Numbered from the stretch's first letter, positions 48,699-57,854 are shown. The stretch is 64,000 bases of DNA from Sporosarcina pasteurii (GCF_041295575.1 NZ_CP160452.1:2728001-2792000), one strand, 5' to 3'. Program-made: numbers and translations. The notes: generated from the sequence alone by a model not told the origin.

Positions 48699-49307
48699 TC
48701 AGCCAACCAATCGATAAATTGAAAACCTTTCTCTCGCATTAATCTCAGATAATCTCGGCATTTTCACTTCTTTAAATAGAGTAAATGGCGTTTTCATTTC
48801 TAGGTAATCAATATATTCTTCTGCCGGATAGTAAAGAATCATATCAACCGTTCGATTGTTTGCTTCGACAGATTGTAGAATACGGTGAATCACTTTTATA
48901 AAGATTGGCAAGGAGAAAGGATTGAACAAAAAGAAACAACTGTCATTGTCCGCAACTCGATAGCTTTCCGCATATTCATGTTCAATTCGAATTGGCTTGC
49001 TTACTTTCTTCTTTTTCTGTAGATAAGTTGCTTCGTTTAATAAAGCTTCACGATATAATTGGACATTCATTTCAATGCCGACAACAGGCACTTGAAATCG
49101 ATGATGAACGTAAAATAAAACACGCCCTTTGCCGCATCCGAAGTCAACAAATGCACCTGCTTGATTGACTGTGTATGCTTTGAATAATTCATCCAACATC
49201 CAATAAGGCGTGGCTTCGTAATGATGGTAATGTGCAGATTGATCAATCCGCTCGCCGACACTCCTCGTTTGGATATGGAGTAAACGATCTCTTTCCTTTT
49301 CATTCAT
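48699..49307 (-). CDS. class I SAM-dependent methyltransferase
   Basis: A 202-residue enzyme. SAM motif I is FVDFGCGKGRVL near residue 53, followed by VVGIEMN (motif II acidic residue); motif IV-like FFLFNPFSLP near 125 resembles the N/D-P-P/F type of N6-adenine or small-molecule methyltransferases, but the exact D/NPPY is absent. It lies 70 bases after jetC on the same strand without a clear terminator between, so it may be read through from the Wadjet operon. Target unknown. Confidence 0.72.
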   Translation of the reverse strand: MNEKERDRLLHIQTRSVGERIDQSAHYHHYEATPYWMLDELFKAYTVNQAGAFVDFGCGKGRVLFYVHHRFQVPVVGIEMNVQLYREALLNEATYLQKKKKVSKPIRIEHEYAESYRVADNDSCFFLFNPFSLPIFIKVIHRILQSVEANNRTVDMILYYPAEEYIDYLEMKTPFTLFKEVKMPRLSEINARERFSIYRLVG

Positions 49308-49377
49308 GAACTTCTCTCCATCCTAACTATTTAATCCATATATTTACAATCAAGTCGAACATATCTGTATCGATTGT

Positions 49378-52300
49378 TCAATCGACTTTGACTTTGGTCT
49401 TCAATCCTACCTTCTTCATCTCTAACCCTCTGATTACACTCTTCAATTGTGCTGGATCGTGTGAGACAATAAAAGCTTTTCGAAACTGCTCATAATATTC
49501 ATTTTCATGTGCTTTAGGTGATAGAATGATCAACTTCCGCGCTAATTTCTCTTCATATAGCTCAAATACTTTCGCTTTACGCGTATCGTCTAATGCACTG
49601 TCAAACTCATCTAGTACGATAAAACCTGCTTGATTTTCAAGGTTTTGCAGGAGCGATAACGCAAATAACAACGAGCTTAAGGATTCTTCTCCGCCTGAAA
49701 CACCTTTTCCAACTCGGCCTCCCCGAGCTTTCAAACTTACATCTACTAGCTTTCCACGATGTCCTTCTTTTCTTACGTGGATAAACAATTTAAATATCGG
49801 ACGTCCTTGCTTGTCCATCAGCTTTTCATATTTTATTTGTCCTTCAAACTGGAACATGCCCATATATTCCCCAAACAGCAAGTTTAACCTTTGAACTTGC
49901 ATCGCAATTGCCGTTTCCAAACGTTGTTCATTTAGCACGGCGCGTTCTTCATTTTCTTCTAATAAGTTTTTGGCGGATTGTAATTCATCTTGTTTACGCG
50001 CAACTTCCGCTTCCAACGTGAAATAGTTTTCAACCGCATTCGGATCGATATTCTTTTCATTTAGCGCATTATGAAATTCAACCTTTGCTTGGTTTTGTCG
50101 ATGTTGTAAGTCGAATTTAGAGTCAGTGCTCTCCTCATCAGCGATTGCGCGATCGACCAAATCAGGAATTAATAAACGTAACTCGTCTAATTCCGTTTTA
50201 TAACCCATTCCTATGTTCGATATTGCAATCCGCTCGTTTTCTTTTTCGTTAATTTGTTCAGTAATCTGACCTTTGACTCTTTCTGCTTGGTCCAATTTAT
50301 CCCCCAAACTTTCGATATCCCGCTGATTTTCTCGTGATTTTCCATGGATGTCATCCAATTGATCTTGAATTGAATTCTCGGTCCGCTTTAACGAAGAGAT
50401 TTCCTGCCTTATCGTTTTACTTTCCTGTTCTAAGCGTTGCAAACGGTCAATTTTGTCCGCTTGTTGCCCGAATTGTTCATAAACCGATAAGTCTGCTTCA
50501 CGAGCTTTTATTTCTTCTCTCTCTTCATACGCTTGTTTCCAAACGTCTTGCGCTTCTTTCTCGAACTCCCTTTTACTGTGCTGCAGCAACGTTAAATGCT
50601 CCGTTAATTTCTCTCGTTGCTCAAGACGATATTGTTGCTCCACTCTTTTGGATAATAATGCTTCAGCTTCCTCCACTTTATGAACGTCTGCATTCCATAA
50701 GCGATATTTTTCATTATCCTCGTCGATTTTTTCAGTCAGTACATCGATTTCCTTCGTAATTTCTTCTATCTTACGCTCAAGTACACTTCTTCTTTCATCT
50801 AAAGCTTTTTCACTTAAAATATACGTATCTCTTTCCTCTGGTCCGCGACTCCCACGCGAATCAATTAACAAACCATTTTGTAGAAAAGGTGCTTCTTCTG
50901 AAAAAAATTGCTCAATCCACCAAAGAACACGGGCTGCATCATTTTGCTCATTGGTAGACAACCCCTCTTGCATCGTTAGCCCATATTGCGGCAACGATGT
51001 AATCGAACGTGTAGGAATTAATTTCTTAAGTGAGACGTGGTATAAATCATTGAAAGGCTGGCAAGTAGATGCATCGTAAAATATTGAATGTTTTATTGCA
51101 TCATATAAACGCTCTTTCTCTATCGACTGATTGTCCATCAATTTTACAAAATGACGTAATGTGTACGCTTGAATACCTTGTCGTTTCAAATAGCGTATCG
51201 CTGCGTGCTGTCTAGGTGATTCGATTTGATTTCGCTGCAACATCATGAATTCTTCCTTGTATTTCTGAAGGCGTCCTCTTAACTCGTCTCGTAGTGCTCT
51301 ATCGGTTTGTAAGGAAGCTTCCAATTCCGCAATGCGGTTATTTAACTGATAACTGGAAGTATATCGTCCAAGAAGTTCGATAGCGCCTTCACTTTGCTTT
51401 TCCCATTGGTCGATGTCCGCTTGGATATTCGATTGCTCCTGTCGAGTAGTTTCCATTTCTTCTTCACAACGCTGAATACGGTCTCGGATTGTTTGCTCAT
51501 TTTCTTGTAAAATGACGACTTGTTTTGTCGCGGTTTCCCATCTTTGCTTTGTTTCCTGTTCAGAAAATGGCAATTTGACATACGCCTCTTGTAGTTCACT
51601 TAATACTTCCTGTAGTGCATCTACTTCCAAAACAACTTCAGCTAACTTATAATCTTTCTTAGTTAAGTCGTTTGCCACTGTAACAAGTTCTTCTTCAGAC
51701 GTTTTTTGGTTCTGCAATAAAACCACTTGCTTTTCTTTCGCTGCTTCCAACTGATTAACAATCAGTTTTTCCTTTTCGGCCAGATCCTCTAATTCAATGC
51801 GACGTTCCTCAATATATCTTTCCATTTCTAAACGTGCCTTTTCTGCGTTTCGCTTCAATTCATTCGTCGTCAATGCATACTGATAGCCATTTTCTTCAAG
51901 CCGACGTTTATTATCTTCAAAACGTTCTTTATGGTCCCTTGCTACATTCAGTTCAAATTCATACCCTTTTTGTTTAATTGTCGCATCGTTAAAAGCTTCT
52001 CTCGCGTCTTTAACGACTTCTAAACTTGTTTCCCAATCTTTTTGAATGCTGTCAATCCGGTGCATTTCACTAAAAATGCGAAATCGCTCTTCTGGAGCCA
52101 TGACCGAGAACTGATTGACTTCTTGCTGATACCAGATTAAATAATACAAATCTGGATGGATTTTATATTTATACTGTAGTTCTCTCCGGTACGCGGTGAA
52201 GTTATTTTTATTCGCATCTCCTGAACGATACGTTTGGCGCAATGCCAGTTCCTCTACTTCATCGCCATCGTAAATTTCATATTGTAATTTTATCGGTTGC

Positions 52301-52608
52301 TTCGGGAGTTGTTCACAAATTAATCGAAATTCAATATAAAGTGGCGCATCGATACGGGATGCACCTTCATTTTTATATAAAAAGTGAATGGTTGCCCGCC
52401 AAGTTTCATCTTCCGGTAGATTTTGAGATTTCAATCCTTCAATATCGACCTTACTTGAGCGTAATACAGCGCCCATACAAAATGAAATAGTAGATTTTCC
52501 AGCACCATTCGGACCGGTAATTAAAATATGCTCATCTGCATTTCCTAAATTCATCTCTGTTGGCCCGTAGTCTCGAATGCCTGAAATCCGTAAGCGTTTA
52601 GGGATCAA
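49378..52608 (-). CDS. jetC: Wadjet SMC-like ATPase JetC (MksB-like)
   Basis: A 1076-residue SMC-type ATPase. Walker A GPNGAGKST near residue 34, two long coiled-coil arms (about 195-430 and 590-850) round a globular hinge (about 440-560), then the ABC signature VSGGEESLSSLLFAL near 965 and Walker B FIVLDEFDSALD near 998. With JetA and JetB it forms a loop-extruding motor that senses small circular DNA. TTG start set by GGGAGGGG; it overlaps jetB by four bases (TTGA). Confidence 0.9.
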   Translation of the reverse strand: MIPKRLRISGIRDYGPTEMNLGNADEHILITGPNGAGKSTISFCMGAVLRSSKVDIEGLKSQNLPEDETWRATIHFLYKNEGASRIDAPLYIEFRLICEQLPKQPIKLQYEIYDGDEVEELALRQTYRSGDANKNNFTAYRRELQYKYKIHPDLYYLIWYQQEVNQFSVMAPEERFRIFSEMHRIDSIQKDWETSLEVVKDAREAFNDATIKQKGYEFELNVARDHKERFEDNKRRLEENGYQYALTTNELKRNAEKARLEMERYIEERRIELEDLAEKEKLIVNQLEAAKEKQVVLLQNQKTSEEELVTVANDLTKKDYKLAEVVLEVDALQEVLSELQEAYVKLPFSEQETKQRWETATKQVVILQENEQTIRDRIQRCEEEMETTRQEQSNIQADIDQWEKQSEGAIELLGRYTSSYQLNNRIAELEASLQTDRALRDELRGRLQKYKEEFMMLQRNQIESPRQHAAIRYLKRQGIQAYTLRHFVKLMDNQSIEKERLYDAIKHSIFYDASTCQPFNDLYHVSLKKLIPTRSITSLPQYGLTMQEGLSTNEQNDAARVLWWIEQFFSEEAPFLQNGLLIDSRGSRGPEERDTYILSEKALDERRSVLERKIEEITKEIDVLTEKIDEDNEKYRLWNADVHKVEEAEALLSKRVEQQYRLEQREKLTEHLTLLQHSKREFEKEAQDVWKQAYEEREEIKAREADLSVYEQFGQQADKIDRLQRLEQESKTIRQEISSLKRTENSIQDQLDDIHGKSRENQRDIESLGDKLDQAERVKGQITEQINEKENERIAISNIGMGYKTELDELRLLIPDLVDRAIADEESTDSKFDLQHRQNQAKVEFHNALNEKNIDPNAVENYFTLEAEVARKQDELQSAKNLLEENEERAVLNEQRLETAIAMQVQRLNLLFGEYMGMFQFEGQIKYEKLMDKQGRPIFKLFIHVRKEGHRGKLVDVSLKARGGRVGKGVSGGEESLSSLLFALSLLQNLENQAGFIVLDEFDSALDDTRKAKVFELYEEKLARKLIILSPKAHENEYYEQFRKAFIVSHDPAQLKSVIRGLEMKKVGLKTKVKVD

Positions 52609-53291
52609 ATTAACCCCTCCCGCTCATACAAATTGTACCGATTAAAAAACTTCATCACGTCTTCCTTTGATAATTGATTGGAATGGCTAAACTCCACCAT
52701 TCTGCGCAAAAACGAATCAGAAAACATGTGAACACCGATTGCTGTTAATCGATACGCATCTTCTTTATCCGATAACTGTTGATTTTCAAGGGCACCGATT
52801 TTCCTTAATGTATCGATTGCGAGTTGAATACGTCGACTGCCTTTCATGACTTCATGCCCGAACGCTTCCAGTAATTGAGTTAATAATGTGTATTCATGTT
52901 TTAACACCTCTTGCTGATAAAACATAAACAATAAGACAGCGAGTGCTTCTGAAGATAACGTATGGCGGGCAGAACGAGCAGGAACACGCAGCATGACAAC
53001 GACTTGGTCACGCCCTTCGTCATAAATGAGTCGATAATACCTACCGACCGCTTGATTGACTCGCGAGAGGAAAGAATGAAAATAATTATCTTCACGGGAA
53101 ACGCCTAGTAATTTTTCCACTTCTTTACGAGGCAATCCAAAATTATTCGCTCGAATGGTCGCACTGGAGGAAAATAAAATCGACATAAATGCTTGTTCTT
53201 CTCGTGTCGTGAGGACACTTCGTAACGTTTGTAAACGATTTAAGGACAAGTCATCATGTTCTTCTTCGTATGCTTGATTTTCTGTCGTCAT
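52605..53291 (-). CDS. jetB: Wadjet subunit JetB (MksE-like, DUF6063 type)
   Basis: About 228 residues, helical with winged-helix elements (VEKLLGVSREDNYFHSFLSRV; SEALAVLLFMFYQQEV; AIDTLRKIGALENQQ). Its size and place between jetA and jetC identify it as the KITE/MksE component. ATG at 53291 follows GGGAGTGGATTCAAG and overlaps the end of jetA by 38 bases. Assignment rests mainly on operon context and fold-like features. Confidence 0.82.
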   Translation of the reverse strand: MTTENQAYEEEHDDLSLNRLQTLRSVLTTREEQAFMSILFSSSATIRANNFGLPRKEVEKLLGVSREDNYFHSFLSRVNQAVGRYYRLIYDEGRDQVVVMLRVPARSARHTLSSEALAVLLFMFYQQEVLKHEYTLLTQLLEAFGHEVMKGSRRIQLAIDTLRKIGALENQQLSDKEDAYRLTAIGVHMFSDSFLRRMVEFSHSNQLSKEDVMKFFNRYNLYEREGLI

Positions 53292-54636
53292 CTTGAATCC
53301 ACTCCCATTCTTTATCAAATTCTTTTACATGTTGCTTCGGCTGTACTTGGACTTTTTTATTCGCTTCAAGCGCTGCGACGCCTAATAATTGGCGAATGGC
53401 ATCGCTCCATGACACCGAACTCGTTTCAATAATTGTTTCTTCTATATCCGCTTCCTGTTTTTGCTCTAAATATCGTTCAATCTTTTCTGTGTCAATGCTC
53501 GCTTTCGTTAACAACCAACTTGCTTCATCCATAAGATTTTCTAACGAATCCGCCTCGATATTTTCCTGGTAGAATGTTGGTTGAATCACCTCTTCAATAT
53601 CCGCAACGGCTGGCTCATAGTTTTCTAGAAAATCAATCCCTTTTTCAATTTCTGTATACGATAACGGACTCGCATATTTTACGGGGATCCAAATGCCATC
53701 CAATTGTTCTCCGTCATATTGTCCTTGGTCCATAAAACTGAATAACTGGTGGGCGTTAGGGATTTCTGATTCTGGAGGCGGATTAAACATTTTCGTAATA
53801 AATAAACGTACCTTTTCCGGTGAAATGGCTGTTTGAAGTGGCGTTTGCTGCACGTTCATAAATTGGAGGTATTTATTAATCATCCCAATCGAAAGGCTTG
53901 TCCCTTCATTTAGCGCGCCTGTTCCAATTTGCATTAAATTACTTAAAACAAGACTATCTTCAATCGTTTCAAATTGCTTTAGCCGCTCATCTAATTTCTC
54001 TGCTAAATCTTCCATTAACGTATGAATTAACTCTAGCTGTGGAAATGCATTCCGGTCTGCCAGCAATTCTAGTTCCCGCTCTCTTAACTTTTCTATTGCG
54101 TCTTTTACATTCCGAATCATACTCGCAATTCGATTTCCACCAGAAATCCCTTTATCATCATACGCTTCACTAATTTCAGCATCTCGTCTCGCCTGAAATA
54201 ATGAGCGCCCGATTTCATCTTCCAAATAATAAGCGAGGGAATCATTTGCCAGTCTTGTTAATGCATCCATCATCCGCTTTCCGACACTCATCATTTTAAT
54301 TTGATGCGTTTGCTTACTTACCCAATTATTTTTCACTAAGATTTTTACAATTTGCGTTATACGCTCTTTCGTTGGCGGTTCTACGTCTTCATAACGCGCT
54401 ACATAACGATAATAAAGCATTTCAGCATCATCAATTTGTTCGGTCAACCCAAATGATTCTTCATGAATCAACTCAATAATTCGTAGAAAACGGAGCATTT
54501 CCAGTGGCGAATCGAATACTGCTTCTGATGAGAGATCCTTCATAACGCCGGCTAAAGAAATAATGTCACGCATTGCCCTCGTCAACTCGGGCTGATGCTG
54601 GGCAGTTTTAAATATGGAAACTACAGACTTATCCAT
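53254..54636 (-). CDS. jetA: Wadjet subunit JetA (MksF-like kleisin)
   Basis: About 460 residues, mostly helical, with winged-helix-like ends and a central coiled coil (VKDAIEKLRERELELLADR). As the kleisin it bridges the two JetC heads. ATG at 54636 (MDKSVV) or the in-frame TTG at 54645 is the start; AGAGG lies upstream of the TTG and GGAGG just before the ATG. It overlaps jetD by 16 bases. The sequence is most like the type II JetA family. Confidence 0.85.
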   Translation of the reverse strand: MDKSVVSIFKTAQHQPELTRAMRDIISLAGVMKDLSSEAVFDSPLEMLRFLRIIELIHEESFGLTEQIDDAEMLYYRYVARYEDVEPPTKERITQIVKILVKNNWVSKQTHQIKMMSVGKRMMDALTRLANDSLAYYLEDEIGRSLFQARRDAEISEAYDDKGISGGNRIASMIRNVKDAIEKLRERELELLADRNAFPQLELIHTLMEDLAEKLDERLKQFETIEDSLVLSNLMQIGTGALNEGTSLSIGMINKYLQFMNVQQTPLQTAISPEKVRLFITKMFNPPPESEIPNAHQLFSFMDQGQYDGEQLDGIWIPVKYASPLSYTEIEKGIDFLENYEPAVADIEEVIQPTFYQENIEADSLENLMDEASWLLTKASIDTEKIERYLEQKQEADIEETIIETSSVSWSDAIRQLLGVAALEANKKVQVQPKQHVKEFDKEWEWIQDDDRKSSIRRRT

Positions 54637-55514
54637 TTCCTCCAATGTTCCTCTCCCCCTAACGTCATTTCCTGTTCTGCATGCGGCACTGTCTGTGACC
54701 AATCAACAAACGCTTCATAGGTCGCAAAAAGATTTCCCTCATTTCCGATAATTCTAAAAGGAAGCTTGCCAATTAAATTGACCAAGTCTCTAGCAATCAC
54801 ATCTCCGGCCTTATCATAATCAACCCAAATCAGTACCTTTTGAATGGATCCGTTACCGCAAAGTTGCTGAATCATTTTTCGGTGTGCTCCTTTAATCTGG
54901 CCATCTACACCTATAATGATAGACTGAGTATCTTCTAAAAATGGAACCTCCATTGCCATTCGAGTTAACACCGCACGGTTTTCAACCAACCATAAAATGC
55001 GCGCGTCCGTGCGAAAATCTTCCTCGGCAACCGCAATATCTGTTGTCGCATGCAAAGTTCCAATACGATACTTTGAATAATTCCCCAATACAGGACCTGT
55101 GAAATAAATAGGAACAATTGACCCAACACTGATAATCCCTAACGTCTGTATGGGCGCCCCAAGCCATTTTTCTAATCGATGAATAAAAACATCACGATAA
55201 CGATCGAACTCTTTAGATCCGCCGATTTTTTGATAATACGTTGCGCCAATTTCCTTGTATTCCATACGTTCTTGTCGTCTTCTCAGTCGCAAATAAGCCA
55301 TTAAGAAGTGAGTGAACTTCCGAACTCTCTCTTTCCCCCACGATTCACTATCGCTCTTTTCAGTCGTAAACTGCTTAAGCTGTTGGACAAAATGCATTGG
55401 TAAATCTTTTTCTGACTTTCTAATTTCCGCTTGCAACATTTCCTTCAAGCTGTCATCCGCTCTCAATTGTTCTTCTGCTTTTAATTTTTGATAGATAAAC
55501 AATCCGGGACCCAT
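54621..55514 (-). CDS. jetD: Wadjet nuclease subunit JetD (Toprim, MksG-like)
   Basis: A 297-residue protein (from the ATG). The C-terminal Toprim-like domain has the glutamate in LVENRAVL (E178) and the DxD pair in IWVDYDKAGD (D232, D234); the N-terminal half is helical. This subunit cuts the plasmid once JetABC has extruded it. The ATG has no RBS; the frame is open 19 codons further, to 55571, with CTG at 55532 after GGAAGA and ATT at 55571 overlapping the upstream stop. The true start is probably one of these. Confidence 0.85.
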   Translation of the reverse strand: MGPGLFIYQKLKAEEQLRADDSLKEMLQAEIRKSEKDLPMHFVQQLKQFTTEKSDSESWGKERVRKFTHFLMAYLRLRRRQERMEYKEIGATYYQKIGGSKEFDRYRDVFIHRLEKWLGAPIQTLGIISVGSIVPIYFTGPVLGNYSKYRIGTLHATTDIAVAEEDFRTDARILWLVENRAVLTRMAMEVPFLEDTQSIIIGVDGQIKGAHRKMIQQLCGNGSIQKVLIWVDYDKAGDVIARDLVNLIGKLPFRIIGNEGNLFATYEAFVDWSQTVPHAEQEMTLGGEEHWRKWISL

Positions 55515-55570
55515 ACGGTACTGTGTAGACAGTGGTGTTCTTCCATCTTTCTTAAACCGTACTTCTTGAA

Positions 55571-55831
55571 TTAACCAGCCTTCTCAAGCGCTTCTTCCTT
55601 CTTACTTTCAGATAAAGATAGTGATTCCCGACGCGAGTTCGGTTTCAAGTTCATTATAGTCACTTCATCATTTGGTGTGATCTCATACGCATTAGCAGCG
55701 AAAACATTGCCCAACGTTTTAAAAGTACGTACTGTCCACTTTTGAATTTCCCACTCATCATCACTGATTTGTACGACGGACTCTCCTGCTTTACATATGT
55801 ACATTTCTAAAAACGCTTTCGTCGTTAGCAT
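55571..55831 (-). CDS. unknown 86-residue protein, first gene of the Wadjet operon
   Basis: A small soluble protein (start MLTTKAFLEM after GGGGTGATTGTC). Central strands (ESVVQISDDEWEIQKWTV, NAYEITPNDEVTIMNL) suggest a beta fold, and the tail is charged (SESKKEEALEKAG). Its TAA stop abuts the open jetD frame, and a TATAAT (55874-55869) lies 38 bases upstream, so it heads the operon. It is not one of the four canonical Jet proteins and was not recognised. Confidence 0.7.
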   Translation of the reverse strand: MLTTKAFLEMYICKAGESVVQISDDEWEIQKWTVRTFKTLGNVFAANAYEITPNDEVTIMNLKPNSRRESLSLSESKKEEALEKAG

Positions 55832-56009
55832 GACAATCACCCCAGTTCTTTTCTACTCTCTTTCTTTCATTATAAAGGATATATGCTTCAGGTAACAGTC
55901 ACCCAAGCATTTCAGATTGAGCCATGTTTTTGTGGGTACTATTTTAAGCAGAGGCTTTCTCTTCTTGAATAGTTAGGTATTCCATTTTTAATAATGTCAA
56001 ATAAACTAT

Positions 56010-56137
56010 GTTGATTTCCGTTTCGAGCGGACGCGTTCCGTGGGGCGGGAGGTGAGCCTCCTCGTCGCTTCGCTCCTGCGGGGTCTCACCTGTCCCGCTA
56101 AATCCCACTGGAGTCGCCGCTCTACACTCCAATCAAC
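56010..56137 (-). repeat. 128-nt dispersed palindromic element
   Basis: GTTGATT at 56010 and AATCAAC at 56137 close a GC-rich element with inner stems (GGAGGTGAGCC / GGGTCTCACCTG; CGTCGCTTCGCTC). Read on the reverse strand it begins GATTGGAGTGTAGAGCGGCG. It is a relative of the 56535-56806 element, inverted. 55841-56009 holds only the jet promoter region. Confidence 0.75.
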
Positions 56138-56320
56138 AGAAATTCCTTAGATATAATTTTTATAAACGCATCTAACACACGAATCTTGTTTATAAATACT
56201 TCGTTAACTCAATATCCCTGGTGTCCTTTTAATTCTTGATAAACAGGCTTTCAAGTTGTCTAAAATCTGTCGACTTTAATGAAAAGAACAGGTCTCCTTT
56301 GTCCTTGAATTAAGAGCAGG

Positions 56321-56437
56321 TCAATCTAGCTCCGTTAAAAGCTGGGTGAACGCGTCTGAATAAGTTTGTTGAAGCGCTCTAAAAAAACCTGTTTCAATCT
56401 CTAACCATATAGGTAAATTCATGTCATATTTAGTCAT
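56321..56437 (-). pseudogene. N-terminal remnant of a transposase
   Basis: A start after AGGAGAGAAACCAC encodes MTKYDMNLPIWLEIETG then FFRALQQTYSDAFTQLLTELD and a TGA, 38 residues. The helix-rich pattern ending LLTELD resembles the beginning of ISLre2-type transposases. The following DNA (56138-56320) shows no continuation, so the gene is truncated. Family call is tentative. Confidence 0.35.
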
Positions 56438-56534
56438 GTGGTTTCTCTCCTGTAGTGTTTGTGTGCAAACTTCACTATACAAGTAGACAGCCTATTTTTT
56501 ATACATCGAATTCAAAACTATTCCATGTGGGTAC

Positions 56535-56806
56535 CAATTAATCGGAGTGGAAATCGGCGACTCCAGCGGGAACAGCTGGGGAAAAGGTAGTTCACTTTTC
56601 CCTGGCCGAAGACCCTAGACTGAGCGAAGCGAAAGCCGTTACGAAGAACGGCTTTTGCGACCAAAAAGCGAAGCGTTTTAGAGCACGGATATAATACTCT
56701 GTATAATTTTTTAAAGAACAAAAAATTATACAAATCGCACTCTTCGTTGTGCGATTGGCTGAGGCCGTGCCCGCGGAAAGCGTCCGATTGGAACGGAGAT
56801 TAATTG
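56535..56806 (+). repeat. 272-nt expanded member of the same element family
   Basis: Ends CAATTAATCGGAG and CGGAGATTAATTG mirror each other. The outer parts (GGCGACTCCAGCGGGAACAG; GCCGTGCCCGCGGAAAGCG) match the 56010 element, but the middle is about 150 bases longer and packed with hairpins: AAAGCCGTTACGAAGAACGGCTTT, a 13-bp AT-rich stem from 56699 to 56730, and CGCACTCTTCGTTGTGCG. The remainder of 56438-56870 has no gene. Confidence 0.7.
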
Positions 56807-56870
56807 TATTATGGCTTTTCTTTTTCCCCCCAAGCATTCACGAATGTTCAATCCTGGAATCCTAGGCACC

Positions 56871-56924
56871 TTTACAAAACCTTTACAGTACCTTTATACT
56901 TCCTCAACAATCTAGCTCTACAAT
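56871..56924 (+). promoter_or_regulatory. PhoP box and promoter of pstB
   Basis: Four hexamers spaced 11 bases apart: TTTACA (56871), TTTACA (56882), TTTATA (56893), TCAACA (56904), matching TT(A/T)ACA-N5 direct repeats; -10 TACAAT at 56919-56924. Confidence 0.85.
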
Positions 56925-56959
56925 AAAGGTATGTTACAAAAAACGAGCGGAGGATTTTT

Positions 56960-57778
56960 ATGACATTATTAATTGACCGAAAAGAAGATAGACAATTTGG
57001 TGTTATGGAAAATAAAAGCTGGCGTAAACCCGTATATGAGACACACGGCCTTAATCTTTGGTATGGAACAACGCATGCGTTAAAAAATATAGATCTTTCG
57101 ATCAATGAAAAAGAAGTCACTGCAATCATTGGACCTTCTGGATGCGGTAAATCAACTTACTTAAAGACACTGAATCGAATGGTTGAAATGGTGCCTAACG
57201 TGCACATTTCAGGTAACCTTTCATTTAAAGGAGAAAACATTTTGGATAAATCGATGCCAGTTGAACTACTTCGTTCGAAAGTCGGCATGGTATTCCAAAA
57301 ACCAAATCCATTCCCAAAATCAATTTTTGAAAATGTCGCATTTGGGCCCAAAATTCACGGCATCCGTAATAAAGCGATGCTCGAAAAAATTGTTCAAGAA
57401 AGTTTAGAAAAAGCGGCCCTTTGGGATGAAGTAAAAGACCGACTTCATACGAGTGCATATGGCTTATCTGGCGGTCAACAACAACGACTTTGTATCGCAC
57501 GTTGCCTAGCAGTAGACCCTGAAGTCATCTTGATGGATGAACCGACCTCAGCACTTGATCCAGTGTCAACACTTAAAGTGGAAGAATTAATTGATTCCAT
57601 TAAAAATGATGTCACGATTGCCATTGTCACGCATAACATGCAACAAGCCGCGAGAATATCTGACCGAACAGCATTTTTCTTAAACGGCGACGTTATCGAA
57701 TGTGATGCAACATCCAAAATCTTTAACAACCCTTCGGACAAACTGACAGAAGACTATATTAATGGCCGTTTCGGCTAA
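56960..57778 (+). CDS. pstB: phosphate ABC transporter ATP-binding protein PstB
   Basis: A 272-residue ATPase. Walker [11 protein letters not shown] near residue 55, Q-loop [10 protein letters not shown], signature [15 protein letters not shown] near 172 and Walker [15 protein letters not shown] near 192, all PstB-specific. It energises PstCA. Unusually it precedes pstS, has its own Pho box and a strong terminator. RBS AGCGGAGGATTTTT. Confidence 0.95.
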   Translation: MTLLIDRKEDRQFGVMENKSWRKPVYETHGLNLWYGTTHALKNIDLSINEKEVTAIIGPSGCGKSTYLKTLNRMVEMVPNVHISGNLSFKGENILDKSMPVELLRSKVGMVFQKPNPFPKSIFENVAFGPKIHGIRNKAMLEKIVQESLEKAALWDEVKDRLHTSAYGLSGGQQQRLCIARCLAVDPEVILMDEPTSALDPVSTLKVEELIDSIKNDVTIAIVTHNMQQAARISDRTAFFLNGDVIECDATSKIFNNPSDKLTEDYINGRFG

Positions 57779-57786
57779 TGACTACT

Positions 57787-57838
57787 CCCATGATTAAATG
57801 AGCATCTGCACAAGCTCATTTAATCATGGGATTTTATT
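57787..57838 (+). terminator. terminator of pstB
   Basis: A 17-bp stem, CCCATGATTAAATGAGC with GCTCATTTAATCATGGG, followed by ATTTTATTTAC. Confidence 0.85.
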
Positions 57839-57854
57839 TACTTTATTTGGTTCT

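Noticed and set aside
50334-50759. 141-residue + strand ORF inside jetC
   Set aside because: Antisense shadow of the coiled-coil region, no RBS or homologous pattern.
55944-56132. 62-residue reverse-strand ORF
   Set aside because: It is formed by the GC-rich palindromic repeat; similar chance ORFs arise in such repeats.
56518-56837. two overlapping reverse-strand ORFs of 71 and 81 residues
   Set aside because: Both fall in the expanded repeat element and its hairpins; no RBS or protein-like pattern.
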